A DNA stretch of 64,000 bases from Pseudomonadales bacterium (GCA_028281885.1 JANQJA010000011.1:193200-257199); one strand, 5' to 3'; counted from the first letter of the stretch, positions 19,874-33,110 are shown. Notes: generated from the sequence alone by a model not told the origin. Translations and numbers: made by a program.

Positions 19874-20395
19874 CTAGCCCAGGTTGGGAAAATTCTTGCT
19901 GAGAGCAGCATTCCAGTCCGCGACCCGTCCGCTCTGTGCATCCAGCAGGCTGGCAAGGTCACCATCGATTTCAATCGACGTGATTGTGTCACCCTGGGCA
20001 ATGGCGTCCACGACTGCCTGATCTTCTGCGGACTTCACTTCTCCGAAAATGGCGTGATTGTCGTCGAGGTGGGGGGTTGGGACATGCGTAATAAAGAACT
20101 GACTGCCATTGGTGCCAGGACCGGCGTTGGCCATGGACAGCCGGCCGGGTCGATCATGGCGCAGCGACTTGTCGAATTCGTCTTCGAACCGGTATCCCGG
20201 GTCGCCGGTGCCGGTGCCGTGCGGGCAGCCCCCCTGGATCATGAAGTCGCCGATGACCCGGTGAAAGTTGAGGCCGTTGTAAAAACCTTTACTGGCGAGA
20301 TTGGCGAAGTTGGCAACGGTCAGCGGCGCCTGCTCATCGAACAGTGTCAGGTTGATCGTTCCCTTGGATGTTTCAATGCGTGCGGAAAGGCTCAA
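19874..20395 (-). CDS. ppiB: Cyclophilin-type peptidyl-prolyl cis-trans isomerase, cytoplasmic
   Basis: A 173-residue cyclophilin with no signal peptide, so cytoplasmic and PpiB-like. Catalytic-site residues are present: [13 protein letters not shown] near residue 45 (with the active-site Arg), [21 protein letters not shown] near 100-115. It catalyses proline isomerisation during folding. It lies between the hydroxyacid dehydrogenase (15 bases) and gltA (20 bases) on the minus strand. In Pseudomonas the ppiB gene is near lpxH, so its position here is a rearrangement. The start ATG at 20395 gives the expected N-terminus. Confidence 0.88.
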   Translation of the reverse strand: MSLSARIETSKGTINLTLFDEQAPLTVANFANLASKGFYNGLNFHRVIGDFMIQGGCPHGTGTGDPGYRFEDEFDKSLRHDRPGRLSMANAGPGTNGSQFFITHVPTPHLDDNHAIFGEVKSAEDQAVVDAIAQGDTITSIEIDGDLASLLDAQSGRVADWNAALSKNFPNLG

Positions 20396-20415
20396 GTTGG
20401 TCTCCAGATCTGTGG

Positions 20416-21687
20416 TTAGCGCTTGTTGATGTCGATGTAATCGCGTTGATGTTCGCCAAGATAGAGCTGCCTTGGGCGAGCGATGCGGTAAGGGGCGCTC
20501 ATCATCTCATGCCAGTGCGATATCCATCCCGGCATCCTGCCCAGGGTAAAGATCACGGTGAACATCTCGGTCGGAATACCCATCGCTTTCAGGGTAATGC
20601 CAGAGTAAAAGTCGATGTTCGGATAGAGTTTTCGTTCGATGAAGTACTCGTCTTCGCGAGCGATCTTCTCCAGTTGCTTGGCGATTCCCAGCAGCGGCTC
20701 GTCGTCGATGCCCAGCTCATCCAGCACACGGCCACAGGATTCTTCCATGACCGTCGCCCGTGGATCGAAATTCTTGTAGACCCGGTGCCCGAATCCCATC
20801 AGTTTGAACGGATCGTCTTTGTCCTTGGCCTTGGCAACGTATTCCTCGACCCTGGATTCATCGCCGATCTCGGTCAGCATGTTGAGCACGGCTTCGTTGG
20901 CACCGCCGTGTGATGGTCCCCAGAGCGCGGAGACACCGGCGGAGATGGCAGCAAATGGATTGCACTCGGTCGAACCGGCCATACGCACCGTTGACGTTGA
21001 AGCATTTTGTTCGTGATCAGCGTGCAGGATGAAGATGCGATCCATCGCATCGGCCAGCGTGTCGCTGATATTTCGTTCATCGCCGAAACACATGTTCAGA
21101 AAGTTGGCGGCGTAGGACAAGCCGGGATCAGGCTCGATAAATGACTTGCCCTTGCCGTGCCGGTAGGCCATCGCGGCGATGGTGGGGATCTGGGCAATCA
21201 GCCGGACGGCCGTCAATGCCCGGTCGTCCGCGTTCGCGATGTCGGTACCCTCATGATAAAGGGAGGCCAGACCGGCAACGGCCGCGCCCACCATGGACAT
21301 CGGATGGGCGCCGGTGGTGAAGCCATTGAAGATCTGCTGAAACTTCTTGTCGACGGCCTGATTATCGATGATGGCGGCAACGAAGTCTTCGTACTGTTGT
21401 TTGGAGGGTAGCTCGCCGTTGAAGAGAAGATAGGCGACCTCGAGGTGATTCGACTGTTCCGCAAGCTGTTCGATGGGGTAGCCGCGGTACATCAGAATGC
21501 CGTTGGCGCCATCGATATAGGTGATGCGAGAGTCGCAGCTCGCTGTTGACATGAATCCAGGGTCGTAAGTGTACATACCTTCGTTCAGAAGCTTGCCGAC
21601 ATCGATGACATTCGTCCCTTCGGACGCCACCAGCGTCTCCAGATCGGTGGACTTTCCATCGATCGTAATCTGAACCTTCTGTGGCAT
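20416..21687 (-). CDS. gltA: Citrate synthase
   Basis: About 423 residues of the hexameric Gram-negative type, condensing oxaloacetate with acetyl-CoA. Visible landmarks are the N-terminal domain ([13 protein letters not shown]), [19 protein letters not shown] near residue 45, the catalytic His/Asp region [16 protein letters not shown] near 300 and [18 protein letters not shown] near 355. The start is the ATG at 21687, preceded by AGGAG at a seven-base spacing; the in-frame extension to 21732 is not used. It is divergent from sdhC, the arrangement seen in Pseudomonas and E. coli. A strong hairpin lies in its leader. Confidence 0.96.
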   Translation of the reverse strand: MPQKVQITIDGKSTDLETLVASEGTNVIDVGKLLNEGMYTYDPGFMSTASCDSRITYIDGANGILMYRGYPIEQLAEQSNHLEVAYLLFNGELPSKQQYEDFVAAIIDNQAVDKKFQQIFNGFTTGAHPMSMVGAAVAGLASLYHEGTDIANADDRALTAVRLIAQIPTIAAMAYRHGKGKSFIEPDPGLSYAANFLNMCFGDERNISDTLADAMDRIFILHADHEQNASTSTVRMAGSTECNPFAAISAGVSALWGPSHGGANEAVLNMLTEIGDESRVEEYVAKAKDKDDPFKLMGFGHRVYKNFDPRATVMEESCGRVLDELGIDDEPLLGIAKQLEKIAREDEYFIERKLYPNIDFYSGITLKAMGIPTEMFTVIFTLGRMPGWISHWHEMMSAPYRIARPRQLYLGEHQRDYIDINKR

Positions 21688-21725
21688 TCGTAGACTCCTG
21701 CATGAGATTGACAAGCCCTGGGGTG

Positions 21726-21743
21726 CGCGCACGGTTGTGCGCG
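21726..21743 (-). promoter_or_regulatory. Hairpin in the gltA leader
   Basis: A perfect seven-base stem, CGCGCAC and GTGCGCG, encloses a four-base loop 38 bases upstream of the gltA start, in the gltA-sdhC gap. The left arm also forms the 10-base palindrome GTGCGCGCAC at 21723-21732. It could be an mRNA hairpin or an operator. Function is inferred from position only. Confidence 0.4.
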
Positions 21744-21922
21744 GAGGGTGTCAGTGTTCGGTCGAGCGCGACATGATTTCAAAACCGGTCATGCTTGTAA
21801 AGCCTATGCTGTCGGGCCCTTGGGGCGTGTACCTTGCTCGCGCGAATTGTGTTTTAACGTCGGAAAAACTATGATTGGCGGCGCTGTTCGAAGCCGCAAC
21901 CCTTGGATTCCGAGACTATCAA

Positions 21923-22315
21923 GTGAGCAAAGATCATAGACCTATCAACGTCGATCCTGCCGATCTGGCCAGATTTCGCTGGCCGGTGACCGCGATCGCA
22001 AGTATCAGTCATCGTATTACCGGCGTCGTCCTTTTTGTCGGTATTGCATTCATCCTGTTTGCTTTTGACATGTCACTGTCGACCGAGGCGGGATTTCTCG
22101 CCTTAGCTGAAATGTTGGGCAGCCCGGTTGGACAATTAATCGCATTTGGCTTGCTGGCAGCGCTTGGTTATCACTTTGTCGCCGGCATCAAGCACCTGCT
22201 GATGGACATGGAGATTGGTGAAACCCTTGAAGGTGGAGCCTTCGCTGCCAAAACGACACTGCTGCTGGGTGGCATTGTGGTACTGCTGGCAGGCATCTGG
22301 GTTTTGCAGGTTTAG
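21923..22315 (+). CDS. sdhC: Succinate dehydrogenase cytochrome b556 subunit
   Basis: About 130 residues with three membrane helices (about residues 17-40, 60-85 and 105-128), one of the two membrane anchors of complex II. The quinone-site motif SISHRITGVVLF is at about residue 28 and the haem-ligand histidine is in YHFVAGIKHLLMD near 75. The start is set at GTG 21923, giving the usual short N-terminus SKDHRPINVDP; a TTG at 21875 would add 16 poorly fitting residues. It opens the sdhCDAB-sucAB-lpd-sucCD run and is divergent from gltA across 235 bases. Confidence 0.93.
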   Translation: MSKDHRPINVDPADLARFRWPVTAIASISHRITGVVLFVGIAFILFAFDMSLSTEAGFLALAEMLGSPVGQLIAFGLLAALGYHFVAGIKHLLMDMEIGETLEGGAFAAKTTLLLGGIVVLLAGIWVLQV

Positions 22316-22323
22316 GGGGTCGC

Positions 22324-22686
22324 ATGGTATCTCAAGTCACAAGTCTTACCGGAAATGGCGTTGCTGACTGGGTTGTGCAGCGCGTCTCTGCCTACGTACT
22401 CGCGTTGTACACAGTGGTTATCGTCGGGATATTGCTGATTGGCCAGCCGGGCTTTGAAGGGTGGCAGGCGCTCTTTGATCAGACATGGATGCAGGTGTTT
22501 ACGCTGCTGGCACTGCTCTCTACCTGCGCCCACGCCTGGATCGGGATGTGGACGATCGGCACGGATTATATTCGTGAGCACTATTTTGGCAGCGGTGCCG
22601 ATGGTATCCGCCTTGTCTACCAGGTCGCTGTGGTACTCGTTCTGCTCGTGTACCTGATCTGGGGTATTCAGATTCTCTGGGGTTGA
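22324..22686 (+). CDS. sdhD: Succinate dehydrogenase membrane anchor subunit
   Basis: A 120-residue partner of SdhC with three membrane helices (about residues 15-40, 50-75 and 92-118). The second haem ligand is the histidine in TCAHAWIGMWTIGTDYI near residue 70, and the tyrosine in the same stretch corresponds to the quinone-site Tyr of E. coli SdhD. It starts eight bases after sdhC stops and ends four bases before sdhA, so all four genes are one transcript. Length is typical. Confidence 0.93.
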   Translation: MVSQVTSLTGNGVADWVVQRVSAYVLALYTVVIVGILLIGQPGFEGWQALFDQTWMQVFTLLALLSTCAHAWIGMWTIGTDYIREHYFGSGADGIRLVYQVAVVLVLLVYLIWGIQILWG

Positions 22687-22690
22687 TTGA

Positions 22691-24490
22691 ATGAGCAAAT
22701 TATCGGTACTTGAATTCGATGCCATCATAGTCGGTGGCGGCGGCTCGGGGATGAGGGCGGCCCTGCAGATGGCAGAGAGCGGCTACAAGACGGCGGTTGT
22801 CTCGAAGGTTTTCCCAACCCGATCACACACAGTCTCTGCCCAGGGTGGTATCACCTGTGCCATTGCCAGCGAAGATCCCAATGATGACTGGCGCTGGCAT
22901 ATGTATGACACGGTCAAGGGTTCCGACTACATCGGTGACCAGGACGCGATTCAGTACATGTGTGAGGTGGGGCCGAAAGCAGTTTTCGAACTTGAGCACA
23001 TGGGCCTGCCGTTCTCGCGCAAGGAAAACGGTCGTATTTACCAGAGACCGTTTGGTGGCCAGTCCAAGGATTTCGGCAAGGGTGGCCAGGCGGCCCGTAC
23101 CTGTGCCGCGGCAGACCGTACCGGTCATGCGTTGCTCCATACATTATTCCAGGCCAATACCAAGGCCGGCGCCGTATTTTTCAGTGAATGGTACGCAGTC
23201 GATCTGGTCAAGAATGCCGATGGTGCCGTGGTCGGTGTCATCGCCTTCTGCATTGAAACCGGCGAAGTGCACTACATGCAGTCGAAGGCGACTGTACTTG
23301 CCACCGGGGGCGCGGGTCGAATTTACGCCTCGACCACCAATGCGCTCAGCAATACTGGTGATGGCACCGGCATGGCGCTGCGGGCCGGTTTCCCGGTGCA
23401 GGACATTGAGATGTGGCAGTTCCATCCCACCGGCATTGCCGGCGCGGGCGTTCTGGTCACGGAAGGTTGCCGCGGGGAAGGGGGCTACCTGATCAACAAG
23501 GACGGTGAGCGCTTTATGGAACGCTATGCGCCGACCGCGAAAGATCTCGCCGGGCGAGATGTGGTCGCCCGCAGCATGATTCTGGAAATCATGGAGGGGC
23601 GTGGCGTCGGTGAGAACGGCGACCATGTGCTGCTCAAGCTCGATCACCTGGGCGAAGAAATCCTGCACAGTCGTCTGCCCGGTATTACTGAACTGTCAAA
23701 GACTTTTGCCCATGTCGACCCGGTCAAGGAACCCATTCCGGTTGTGCCGACCTGTCACTACATGATGGGCGGCACGCCCACCAATGTGCATGGCCAGGCG
23801 CTACGCATCAATGCAGCCGGCGAAGATGAAGTGATTGACGGATTGTATGCCTGTGGTGAAGCAGCTTGTGTCTCGGTGCACGGTGCCAACCGCCTCGGTG
23901 GCAACTCGCTGCTGGACCTGGTTGTTTTTGGCCGTGCGGCTGGTTTGCATATTACGGAAGCGCTGGGTCAGGGCATCGCAACCAAACCTGCTTCAGCGAG
24001 CGATCTGGACGCCGCCATGGCGCGACTGAATCGCTGGAACGATTCGCCGGCGGACGGTGAATCGGTGGCCAGCCTCAAGCGTGAGCTGCAGAACTGCATG
24101 CAGATCAACTTCGGCGTCTTCCGCAAGGAAGAAACGATGCAGGAAGGAATCAAAAAGCTGGCGGAGTTACGGGAGCGTATTGGCAAGGCGAGCCTGTCCG
24201 ACAAAAGCTTTGCCTTCAACACGGCTCGCGTTGAAGCGCTGGAACTGGATAACCTGCTGGAAATCGCAGAAGCAACGGCGATTGCCGCCGAAGCCCGGAA
24301 AGAGAGTCGCGGCGCCCACGCACGGGACGATTACCAGAGTCGTGATGACGCCAACTGGCTGGCCCATTCGATCTATGATCCCAACAGCCGGCAGTTGAGC
24401 AAGCGCGCGGTCAATCTCGACCCAGGCATCATCCAGACAGATCCGGACCTGCCGGACGGTATTTTCGAACCCAAGGAGCGAGTCTACTAA
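22691..24490 (+). CDS. sdhA: Succinate dehydrogenase flavoprotein subunit
   Basis: A 599-residue FAD subunit of complex II, oxidising succinate to fumarate at the inner face of the membrane. The dinucleotide fold is [22 protein letters not shown] near residue 10; the covalent FAD histidine is in [12 protein letters not shown] near 45; catalytic stretches HPTG and [16 protein letters not shown] follow near 245-275, and [22 protein letters not shown] is near 395. Its stop overlaps the sdhB start by one base. Confidence 0.97.
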   Translation: MSKLSVLEFDAIIVGGGGSGMRAALQMAESGYKTAVVSKVFPTRSHTVSAQGGITCAIASEDPNDDWRWHMYDTVKGSDYIGDQDAIQYMCEVGPKAVFELEHMGLPFSRKENGRIYQRPFGGQSKDFGKGGQAARTCAAADRTGHALLHTLFQANTKAGAVFFSEWYAVDLVKNADGAVVGVIAFCIETGEVHYMQSKATVLATGGAGRIYASTTNALSNTGDGTGMALRAGFPVQDIEMWQFHPTGIAGAGVLVTEGCRGEGGYLINKDGERFMERYAPTAKDLAGRDVVARSMILEIMEGRGVGENGDHVLLKLDHLGEEILHSRLPGITELSKTFAHVDPVKEPIPVVPTCHYMMGGTPTNVHGQALRINAAGEDEVIDGLYACGEAACVSVHGANRLGGNSLLDLVVFGRAAGLHITEALGQGIATKPASASDLDAAMARLNRWNDSPADGESVASLKRELQNCMQINFGVFRKEETMQEGIKKLAELRERIGKASLSDKSFAFNTARVEALELDNLLEIAEATAIAAEARKESRGAHARDDYQSRDDANWLAHSIYDPNSRQLSKRAVNLDPGIIQTDPDLPDGIFEPKERVY

Positions 24491-25194
24491 TGCAAGTCAG
24501 CGTTTACCGGTACGACCCGGCCAAGGACCATGAACCCTACATGCAGGATTTCGATGTCGAGATTCCCGGTGGCCGCGACATCATGGTGCTGGACCTGCTT
24601 GAGATGTTGAAAGAGCAGGACTCTTCGATCTCGTACCGTCGCTCCTGCCGTGAAGGAGTGTGCGGGTCCGATGGTGTCAATATGAATGGCAAGAACGGAC
24701 TGGCATGCGTAACGCCTGTTTCCGAAGTGACCAGAAACGGTCGGCTGAGCCTTCGTCCGCTGCCTGGCCTGCCGGTGATTCGTGACCTGGTGGTGGACAT
24801 GGAGCAATTTGTCGACAGCTACAAGCGCATCAAACCCTACCTGATCAATGACCAGGAACCGCCGTCACAGGAACGGCTGCAGTCGCCGGAAGACCGTGAA
24901 AAGCTGGATGGTCTGTACGAGTGCATCCTGTGCGCGTGCTGTTCGACGTCCTGCCCGTCCTACTGGTGGAATCCGGACAAGTTTATTGGCCCTGCCGGTC
25001 TGTTGCAGGCTTACCGATTCCTCGCAGACAGCCGGGATACGGCCACTGAGGAGCGCCTCGCCGAACTCGAGGACCCCTTCAGCGTGTTTCGCTGCCGCGG
25101 GATCATGAACTGTGTCTCGGTCTGTCCCAAGGGGCTCAACCCGACCCGGGCCATCGGCAAGATACGAAATATGCTTCTCACCCGCGCTGTCTAG
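24490..25194 (+). CDS. sdhB: Succinate dehydrogenase iron-sulfur subunit
   Basis: A 234-residue subunit carrying the three iron-sulfur centres of complex II. The [2Fe-2S] ligands are in SCREGVCGSDGVNMNG (about residue 55), the [4Fe-4S] ligands in CILCACCSTSCP (about 145) and the [3Fe-4S] ligands in CRGIMNCVSVCPKG (about 205). It passes electrons from SdhA to the quinone site in SdhCD. The stop codon lies inside a short hairpin (25183-25198, CGCGCT/AGCGCG). sucA follows after a 126-base leader. Confidence 0.97.
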   Translation: MQVSVYRYDPAKDHEPYMQDFDVEIPGGRDIMVLDLLEMLKEQDSSISYRRSCREGVCGSDGVNMNGKNGLACVTPVSEVTRNGRLSLRPLPGLPVIRDLVVDMEQFVDSYKRIKPYLINDQEPPSQERLQSPEDREKLDGLYECILCACCSTSCPSYWWNPDKFIGPAGLLQAYRFLADSRDTATEERLAELEDPFSVFRCRGIMNCVSVCPKGLNPTRAIGKIRNMLLTRAV

Positions 25195-25216
25195 CGCGCC
25201 GCAGTATCTCCCCGAG

Positions 25217-25246
25217 TGGAACGCGGGGATTGATTGCCTGTAGAAT
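25217..25246 (+). promoter_or_regulatory. Possible internal sigma-70 promoter before sucA
   Basis: A TAGAAT -10 element at 25241-25246 with a TGGAAC -35 candidate at 25217-25222 and an 18-base spacer. It would allow sucA expression apart from sdhCDAB. The -35 is imperfect. Confidence 0.4.
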
Positions 25247-25255
25247 CGCGCTGTG

Positions 25256-25273
25256 GCGGGGCCCCGGCCCCGC
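25256..25273 (+). promoter_or_regulatory. GC hairpin in the sucA leader
   Basis: A perfect seven-base stem, GCGGGGC and GCCCCGC, with a four-base loop. It lies 48 bases upstream of the sucA start and about 10 bases past the candidate -10 element. No U tract follows, so a simple terminator is unlikely; an mRNA-stability or processing hairpin is possible. Confidence 0.4.
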
Positions 25274-25320
25274 TGGCGCAATCACTGACTGCGATCCACC
25301 TGGAGGGTCCCCCGCGGATC

Positions 25321-28167
25321 ATGCAAGAAAGCAAGATGGAGCAATTGTGGCGTAGCGGCCACATTTCCGGCGGCAATGCGGCTTACGTCGAAGACCTCTA
25401 TGAGGCGTATCTCGACGATCCATCCTCGGTCCCTGAGCAGTGGCGCAGCTATTTCGAGACGCTGCCGGTAGTGGAAGGCAAGGTCGCCCCTGATATCTCC
25501 CACGAAACGGTTCGTAATCACTTTCTGCTGCTGGCCAAGAATCAGGCGCGGGTTACGCCGGTCTCGCCAGCCACCATCAGTTCGGACTATGAACGTAAAC
25601 AGGTTGCCGTCGGCGACCTGATTTCGGCTTACCGCCGCCGTGGGCACCTGAAGGCCAGCCTGGATCCACTCGGGCTGGCGAACGAGTCCGGTACGGCCGC
25701 GCTGGAACTGAATTACCATGGCCTGTCCGCGGCCGACCTCGATACGACCTTCCAGACCGGTACGCTCAATTTCGGTAACAAGGAAGCGACCCTCCGCGAG
25801 ATTATCGAGGCGCTGGAGCAGACCTACTGTGGTTCCATTGGCGCCGAGTACATGTATATCTCGGACGAGACGGAACACAACTGGGTTCAGCAGCGCATGG
25901 AAAGTGCGAGATCAAACCCGTCCTATAGTGCGGGCGTGAAGCGTCGGATTCTCGACCGGCTGATGGCTGCCGAAGGCCTTGAGCAATATCTGGGCAAGAA
26001 GTATCCGGGCACCAAACGCTTTGGACTGGAAGGCGGCGAGGCGTTTATTCCCTGTCTCGCTGAACTGATTCACCGTGCCGGTAGTGCCGGCGTCGCTGAG
26101 ACGGTGATCGGCATGGCCCATCGGGGCCGCATCAATGTGCTGGTCAACCTCATGGGTAAGCAGCCAGCGGATCTGTTTGACGAGTTTGAAGGTCGTTACA
26201 CCCCCGGATTTGGTTCCGGTGACGTCAAATACCATCAGGGTTTCTCATCCAACCTCATGACACCAGGCGGTGAGATGCATCTTGCGCTCGGATTCAATCC
26301 GTCACACCTGGAGATCAGTGCGCCGGTGATCGATGGCTCGGTCCGGGCCCGGCAGGATCGCCGCCAGGATGCCTTGGGCGACAAGGTGCTTGCGATCAAC
26401 GTGCATGGGGACGCGGCGTTCGCTGGTCAGGGCGTGGTGATGGAAACTTTCCAGATGTCCCAGACTCGTGGCTTTTACACGGGCGGCACCATCCATGTGA
26501 TCATCAATAACCAGATCGGTTACACGATCAGCAATCCGGCGGACGCTCGTTCGTCACATTACTGCACTGAAGCGGCGAAGATGGTGCAGGCACCGATTTT
26601 TCATGTCAACGCGGACGACCCGGAAGCCGTCCTGTTCGTCTCACAGATTGCGCTCGACTATCGCATGGAATTCAAGAAGGACGTGATCATTGACCTCGTC
26701 TGTTACCGTCGTCGTGGTCATAATGAAGGTGACGAACCGGCTATCACCCAGCCGATGATGTATCAGAAAATTCGAAGTCATCCGACGACGCTGACAACCT
26801 ATGCTGAGAAAATCATTGGGGACGGCTCGATTGAACGGAGCGAATACGATCGTCGCATTGAAGCCTATCGGGCATCGCTGGATGAAGGCCACGCCGTGGC
26901 CTGGGATCATCTGAAAGAACCTGATACATCAATGTTCGTCGACTGGCGTCCGTACCTGGACCATGACTGGACGGCGGAGTGCGATACGACGTTTCCGCAG
27001 AAAGCGTTCAGGACGCTGGCGCAGCAGATCAATGAGGTCCCGGCGGGATTCAGCCTGCATCGACAGGTCTCCAAGATCATGGAGGATCGCCGTAAGATGG
27101 CTGCGGGCGCCATGTCCATCAACTGGGGTTTCGCCGAGAACATGGCCTATGCGACCTTGTTGTCCGAAGGTTACCCGGTTCGTTTGACCGGCCAGGATGT
27201 TCGCCGGGGCACCTTTTCGCATCGCCATGCCGTGTTGCATGACCAGAAGGAAGGGCGCGAGTATCTGCCACTCCAGCATTTATCGGAAGATCAGCCACCG
27301 TTCCGGATCTACGACTCATTGTTATCCGAAGAAGCCGTGCTCGCCTTCGAATACGGTTATGCCCAGACCAGCCCTGGCACATTGTGTGTCTGGGAAGCGC
27401 AGTTTGGCGATTTCGCCAATGGCGCCCAGGTTGTGATCGATCAGTTCATCAGTAGTGGTGAGCACAAGTGGGCACGTCTTTGCGGCCTGACGCTACTGCT
27501 TCCCCATGGTTATGAGGGCGCCGGTCCGGAGCATTCTTCGGCGCGGCTGGAGCGTTACCTGCAGCTCAGCGCAGAACACAACATTCAGGTGTGTGTGCCA
27601 TCGACACCAGCGCAGGTCTTCCACCTGCTGCGCCGCCAGGTGATTCGTCCACTCAGAAAGCCGTTGATTGTCATGTCCCCGAAGAGCCTGTTGCGACACA
27701 AAGAAGCCGTGTCTTCGCTCGAGGATCTGACAGATGGCAGTTTCCAGACTGTGATTCACGATCAAAGCGGCGCACCTGACGATGAGATCACCCGGATTAT
27801 CTTTTGTAGCGGCAAGGTCTATTACGACCTGCTGGCCAAGCGCGATGAAGACCAGTTGCGCCATGTTGCGATCGTTAGAATTGAGCAGTTGTATCCGTTT
27901 CCCGAAGATGACATGGGCGCAGTGCTCGATCGATATCCCAATGTCGCATTCCCTGTCTGGTGTCAGGAAGAACCCATGAATCAGGGGGCCTGGTATTCCA
28001 GCCAGCATCACATGCGCCGGGTTATTCACCAGCGATTTCCTGGACTTTATCTTCACTATTCAGGGCGTGACGCATCGGCATCGCCAGCGGCAGGCTATCC
28101 GTCGTTGCATGTCCGGCAGCAGGAACAGGTTGTCGAGAACGCGCTTTACGCAGAAGGCGTCGTATAG
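25321..28167 (+). CDS. sucA: 2-oxoglutarate dehydrogenase E1 component
   Basis: About 948 residues, the thiamine-diphosphate decarboxylase of the 2-oxoglutarate dehydrogenase complex. The start is the ATG at 25321 (MQESKMEQLWRSGHISGGNA), the conserved N-terminus of gammaproteobacterial SucA; the open frame extends 29 codons upstream without homology. Landmarks are AHRGRINVLVNLMGK near residue 265, the ThDP motif GDAAFAGQGVVMETFQMS near 365 with NNQIGYT about 30 residues later, and GQDVRRGTFSHRHAV near 630. GGAGGG lies about 15 bases before the start. sucB follows by 27 bases. Confidence 0.96.
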   Translation: MQESKMEQLWRSGHISGGNAAYVEDLYEAYLDDPSSVPEQWRSYFETLPVVEGKVAPDISHETVRNHFLLLAKNQARVTPVSPATISSDYERKQVAVGDLISAYRRRGHLKASLDPLGLANESGTAALELNYHGLSAADLDTTFQTGTLNFGNKEATLREIIEALEQTYCGSIGAEYMYISDETEHNWVQQRMESARSNPSYSAGVKRRILDRLMAAEGLEQYLGKKYPGTKRFGLEGGEAFIPCLAELIHRAGSAGVAETVIGMAHRGRINVLVNLMGKQPADLFDEFEGRYTPGFGSGDVKYHQGFSSNLMTPGGEMHLALGFNPSHLEISAPVIDGSVRARQDRRQDALGDKVLAINVHGDAAFAGQGVVMETFQMSQTRGFYTGGTIHVIINNQIGYTISNPADARSSHYCTEAAKMVQAPIFHVNADDPEAVLFVSQIALDYRMEFKKDVIIDLVCYRRRGHNEGDEPAITQPMMYQKIRSHPTTLTTYAEKIIGDGSIERSEYDRRIEAYRASLDEGHAVAWDHLKEPDTSMFVDWRPYLDHDWTAECDTTFPQKAFRTLAQQINEVPAGFSLHRQVSKIMEDRRKMAAGAMSINWGFAENMAYATLLSEGYPVRLTGQDVRRGTFSHRHAVLHDQKEGREYLPLQHLSEDQPPFRIYDSLLSEEAVLAFEYGYAQTSPGTLCVWEAQFGDFANGAQVVIDQFISSGEHKWARLCGLTLLLPHGYEGAGPEHSSARLERYLQLSAEHNIQVCVPSTPAQVFHLLRRQVIRPLRKPLIVMSPKSLLRHKEAVSSLEDLTDGSFQTVIHDQSGAPDDEITRIIFCSGKVYYDLLAKRDEDQLRHVAIVRIEQLYPFPEDDMGAVLDRYPNVAFPVWCQEEPMNQGAWYSSQHHMRRVIHQRFPGLYLHYSGRDASASPAAGYPSLHVRQQEQVVENALYAEGVV

Positions 28168-28194
28168 GCGTCTGGGTAGTACTAAGGATCTCAA

Positions 28195-30902
<2,708 letters not shown>

Positions 30903-30951
30903 CACATTCGTTTTACCATCAACCTGAAAATACCATTCAAGGATCAAAACC

Positions 30952-32121
30952 ATGAACCTTCACGAGTACCAGGCGAAGCAGTTATTCGCCGAGTATGGAT
31001 TGCCCGTTTCCCAGGGCATTGCAGTCGATACGGCTGACGAGGCGGTCGAAGCCGCGAAAAAGATCGGCGGCGATCGCTGGGTTATCAAGGCGCAGGTCCA
31101 TGCGGGCGGACGCGGCAAAGCCGGCGGCGTCAAACTGGTTTCGTCAGACGACGAAATCCGGGCGTTTGCCAACCAGCATATCGGTACCAACCTCGTGACC
31201 TTTCAGACGGATGAGAAGGGCCAGCCGGTTTCCAAGATCTATGTCGAATCCTGTACCGATATTGCTCGTGAACTCTATCTTGGCGCAGTCATCGACCGAT
31301 CCTCACGTCGCGTCGTGTTTATGGCCTCGACCGAAGGCGGTGTTGAGATTGAAAAGGTCGCTGAAGAAACACCGGAAAAGATCCTGCAGGCCACGGTTGA
31401 ACCGGCGCTGGGGGGCATGGGCTATCAGGGACGTGAGCTGGCCTTCAAGCTGGGTCTGGAAGGTAAACAGGTTAACCAGTTTGCTGGTGTCTTCGTTGCG
31501 CTGGCAAAGATGTTTGTTGAACGTGATTTGTCCCTGCTCGAAATTAATCCGCTGGTTGTGACAGACGGTGGCGACATCCATTGTCTCGACGCCAAGGTCT
31601 CGATCGACAGTAACGCCATCTATCGGCAGAAGGCGCTCGCGGAAATGCGCGACCCGAGTCAGGAGGACGAGCGAGAGAACCGTGCGTCTGAGTTCGACCT
31701 CAACTATGTGGCACTTGAGGGCAATATCGGTTGTATGGTCAATGGTGCGGGTCTCGCCATGGGTACCATGGACCTGGTGAAGTATCACGGTGGTCAGCCG
31801 GCGAACTTCCTGGATGTGGGCGGCGGTGCCACCAAAGAGACGGTGACCGAGGCGTTCAAGATCATTCTTGCTGACACCACGGTCAAGGCAGTGTTGATCA
31901 ATATTTTCGGCGGTATCGTTCAGTGCAACATCATCGCTGACGGCATTATCGGTGCCGTAAAAGAAGTTGGAGTGGAGGTGCCGGTGGTTGTTCGGTTCGA
32001 AGGCAATAATGCACAGAAGGGTGTTGAGACTCTGTCCCAGAGTGATGTGGACATCATCGCGGCGACCAGTTTGACCGATGCCGTCCAACAGGCTGTAAAA
32101 GCCGCCGGAGGTGCAGCATGA
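30952..32121 (+). CDS. sucC: Succinyl-CoA synthetase (ADP-forming) beta subunit
   Basis: A 389-residue ATP-grasp subunit that makes ATP or GTP from succinyl-CoA with SucD. The N-terminus [19 protein letters not shown], the [17 protein letters not shown] nucleotide-site stretch near residue 45 and [18 protein letters not shown] near 285 are all family signatures. A GGAT precedes the ATG. The last four bases overlap the sucD start (ATGA), which couples the two subunits. Confidence 0.97.
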   Translation: MNLHEYQAKQLFAEYGLPVSQGIAVDTADEAVEAAKKIGGDRWVIKAQVHAGGRGKAGGVKLVSSDDEIRAFANQHIGTNLVTFQTDEKGQPVSKIYVESCTDIARELYLGAVIDRSSRRVVFMASTEGGVEIEKVAEETPEKILQATVEPALGGMGYQGRELAFKLGLEGKQVNQFAGVFVALAKMFVERDLSLLEINPLVVTDGGDIHCLDAKVSIDSNAIYRQKALAEMRDPSQEDERENRASEFDLNYVALEGNIGCMVNGAGLAMGTMDLVKYHGGQPANFLDVGGGATKETVTEAFKIILADTTVKAVLINIFGGIVQCNIIADGIIGAVKEVGVEVPVVVRFEGNNAQKGVETLSQSDVDIIAATSLTDAVQQAVKAAGGAA

Positions 32122-32990
32122 GCGTATTGGTTAACAAGAATACGAAAGTCATCTGCCAGGGTTTTACCGGTTCGCAGGGCACGCTGCATTCCGAGCAGTC
32201 AATTGCCTATGGCACCCAGATGGTGGGCGGCGTTACTCCGGGCAAGGGCGGCCAGAAGCATCTGGACCTGCCGGTCTTCAACACGGTACGGGATGCCGTG
32301 GATGCAACCGGAGCGGATGCTTCGGTGATCTACGTGCCAGCGCCCTTCGCGAAGGACGGCATTCTTGAAGCTGTCGATGCGGGTATCAAACTGATCGTGT
32401 GTATCACGGAAGGTGTGCCGACGCTGGATATGCTGGCCGTGAAAGCGTTCCTCGACCAGACGGATGTGACCCTGATTGGGCCAAATTGCCCGGGCGTGAT
32501 TACACCCGGTGAGTGCAAGATCGGCATCATGCCGGGCGATATCCATCTGCCCGGCAAGGTCGGCATTGTTTCGCGATCAGGTACGCTGACCTATGAAGCC
32601 GTGAAGCAGACCACTGACCTTGGCTTTGGCCAGAGCACCTGCGTCGGCATCGGTGGCGATCCAATTCCGGGCAGCAATTTCATCGATATCCTGGGTCTGT
32701 TTGAGCAGGACGATCAGACTGAAGCCATCATCATGGTGGGTGAAATTGGTGGTAACGCTGAAGAAGAGGCCGCCGAGTTCATCCAGGCCAATGTCAGTAA
32801 ACCGGTTGTCGGTTACATCGCCGGTGTGACCGCGCCCCCCGGCAAGCGAATGGGCCATGCCGGTGCCATTATTGCCGGCGGCAAGGGCACGGCTGAGGAC
32901 AAGTTTGCTGCGCTCAAGGCGGCAGGCGTTCATACGGTCGAAAGCCTGGCGGAAATCGGCAACACGCTGAAGACGGTGACCGGCTGGTAG
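32118..32990 (+). CDS. sucD: Succinyl-CoA synthetase alpha subunit
   Basis: A 290-residue CoA-binding subunit. [15 protein letters not shown] near residue 15 is the CoA-binding loop, [20 protein letters not shown] near 125 is conserved, and the phosphorylated active-site histidine is in [15 protein letters not shown] near residue 245. It ends the sdhCDAB-sucAB-lpd-sucCD run. A hairpin beginning 24 bases after the stop may end transcription. Confidence 0.97.
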   Translation: MSVLVNKNTKVICQGFTGSQGTLHSEQSIAYGTQMVGGVTPGKGGQKHLDLPVFNTVRDAVDATGADASVIYVPAPFAKDGILEAVDAGIKLIVCITEGVPTLDMLAVKAFLDQTDVTLIGPNCPGVITPGECKIGIMPGDIHLPGKVGIVSRSGTLTYEAVKQTTDLGFGQSTCVGIGGDPIPGSNFIDILGLFEQDDQTEAIIMVGEIGGNAEEEAAEFIQANVSKPVVGYIAGVTAPPGKRMGHAGAIIAGGKGTAEDKFAALKAAGVHTVESLAEIGNTLKTVTGW

Positions 32991-33013
32991 CCTCGCTACC
33001 CATTTGATCGGAT

Positions 33014-33035
33014 CGGGAGGGCATTCGCCTTCCCG
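33014..33035 (+). terminator. Probable hairpin terminator after sucD
   Basis: A nine-base stem with one G-U pair (33014-33022 with 33027-33035) and the tetraloop ATTC follows the sucD stop. The downstream tract GACCGGTTTCCCC is only weakly T-rich, so this may be a pause or processing hairpin instead. Confidence 0.45.
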
Positions 33036-33048
33036 GACCGGTTTCCCC

Positions 33049-33076
33049 TTGAAATTCCTGTTGTCTGGCCCCAATT
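33049..33076 (+). promoter_or_regulatory. Heat-shock (sigma-32-type) promoter of htpG
   Basis: CCCTTGAAA (TTGAAA at 33049-33054) and CCCCAATT (33069-33076) are separated by 14 bases. The established E. coli sigma-32 consensus is CTTGAAA, 13-15 bases, CCCCATNT. It sits 35 bases upstream of htpG, a classic heat-shock gene. Confidence 0.7.
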
Positions 33077-33110
33077 CCCCGACTATCTCAGGGAAATGAT
33101 GACGGGGATC

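Noticed and set aside
25183..25198. Hairpin CGCGCT/AGCGCG at the sdhB stop as a third copy of the palindromic repeat
   Set aside because: The arms resemble the repeat, but the loop is only four bases and the ATATTGCACCAAAT core is missing.
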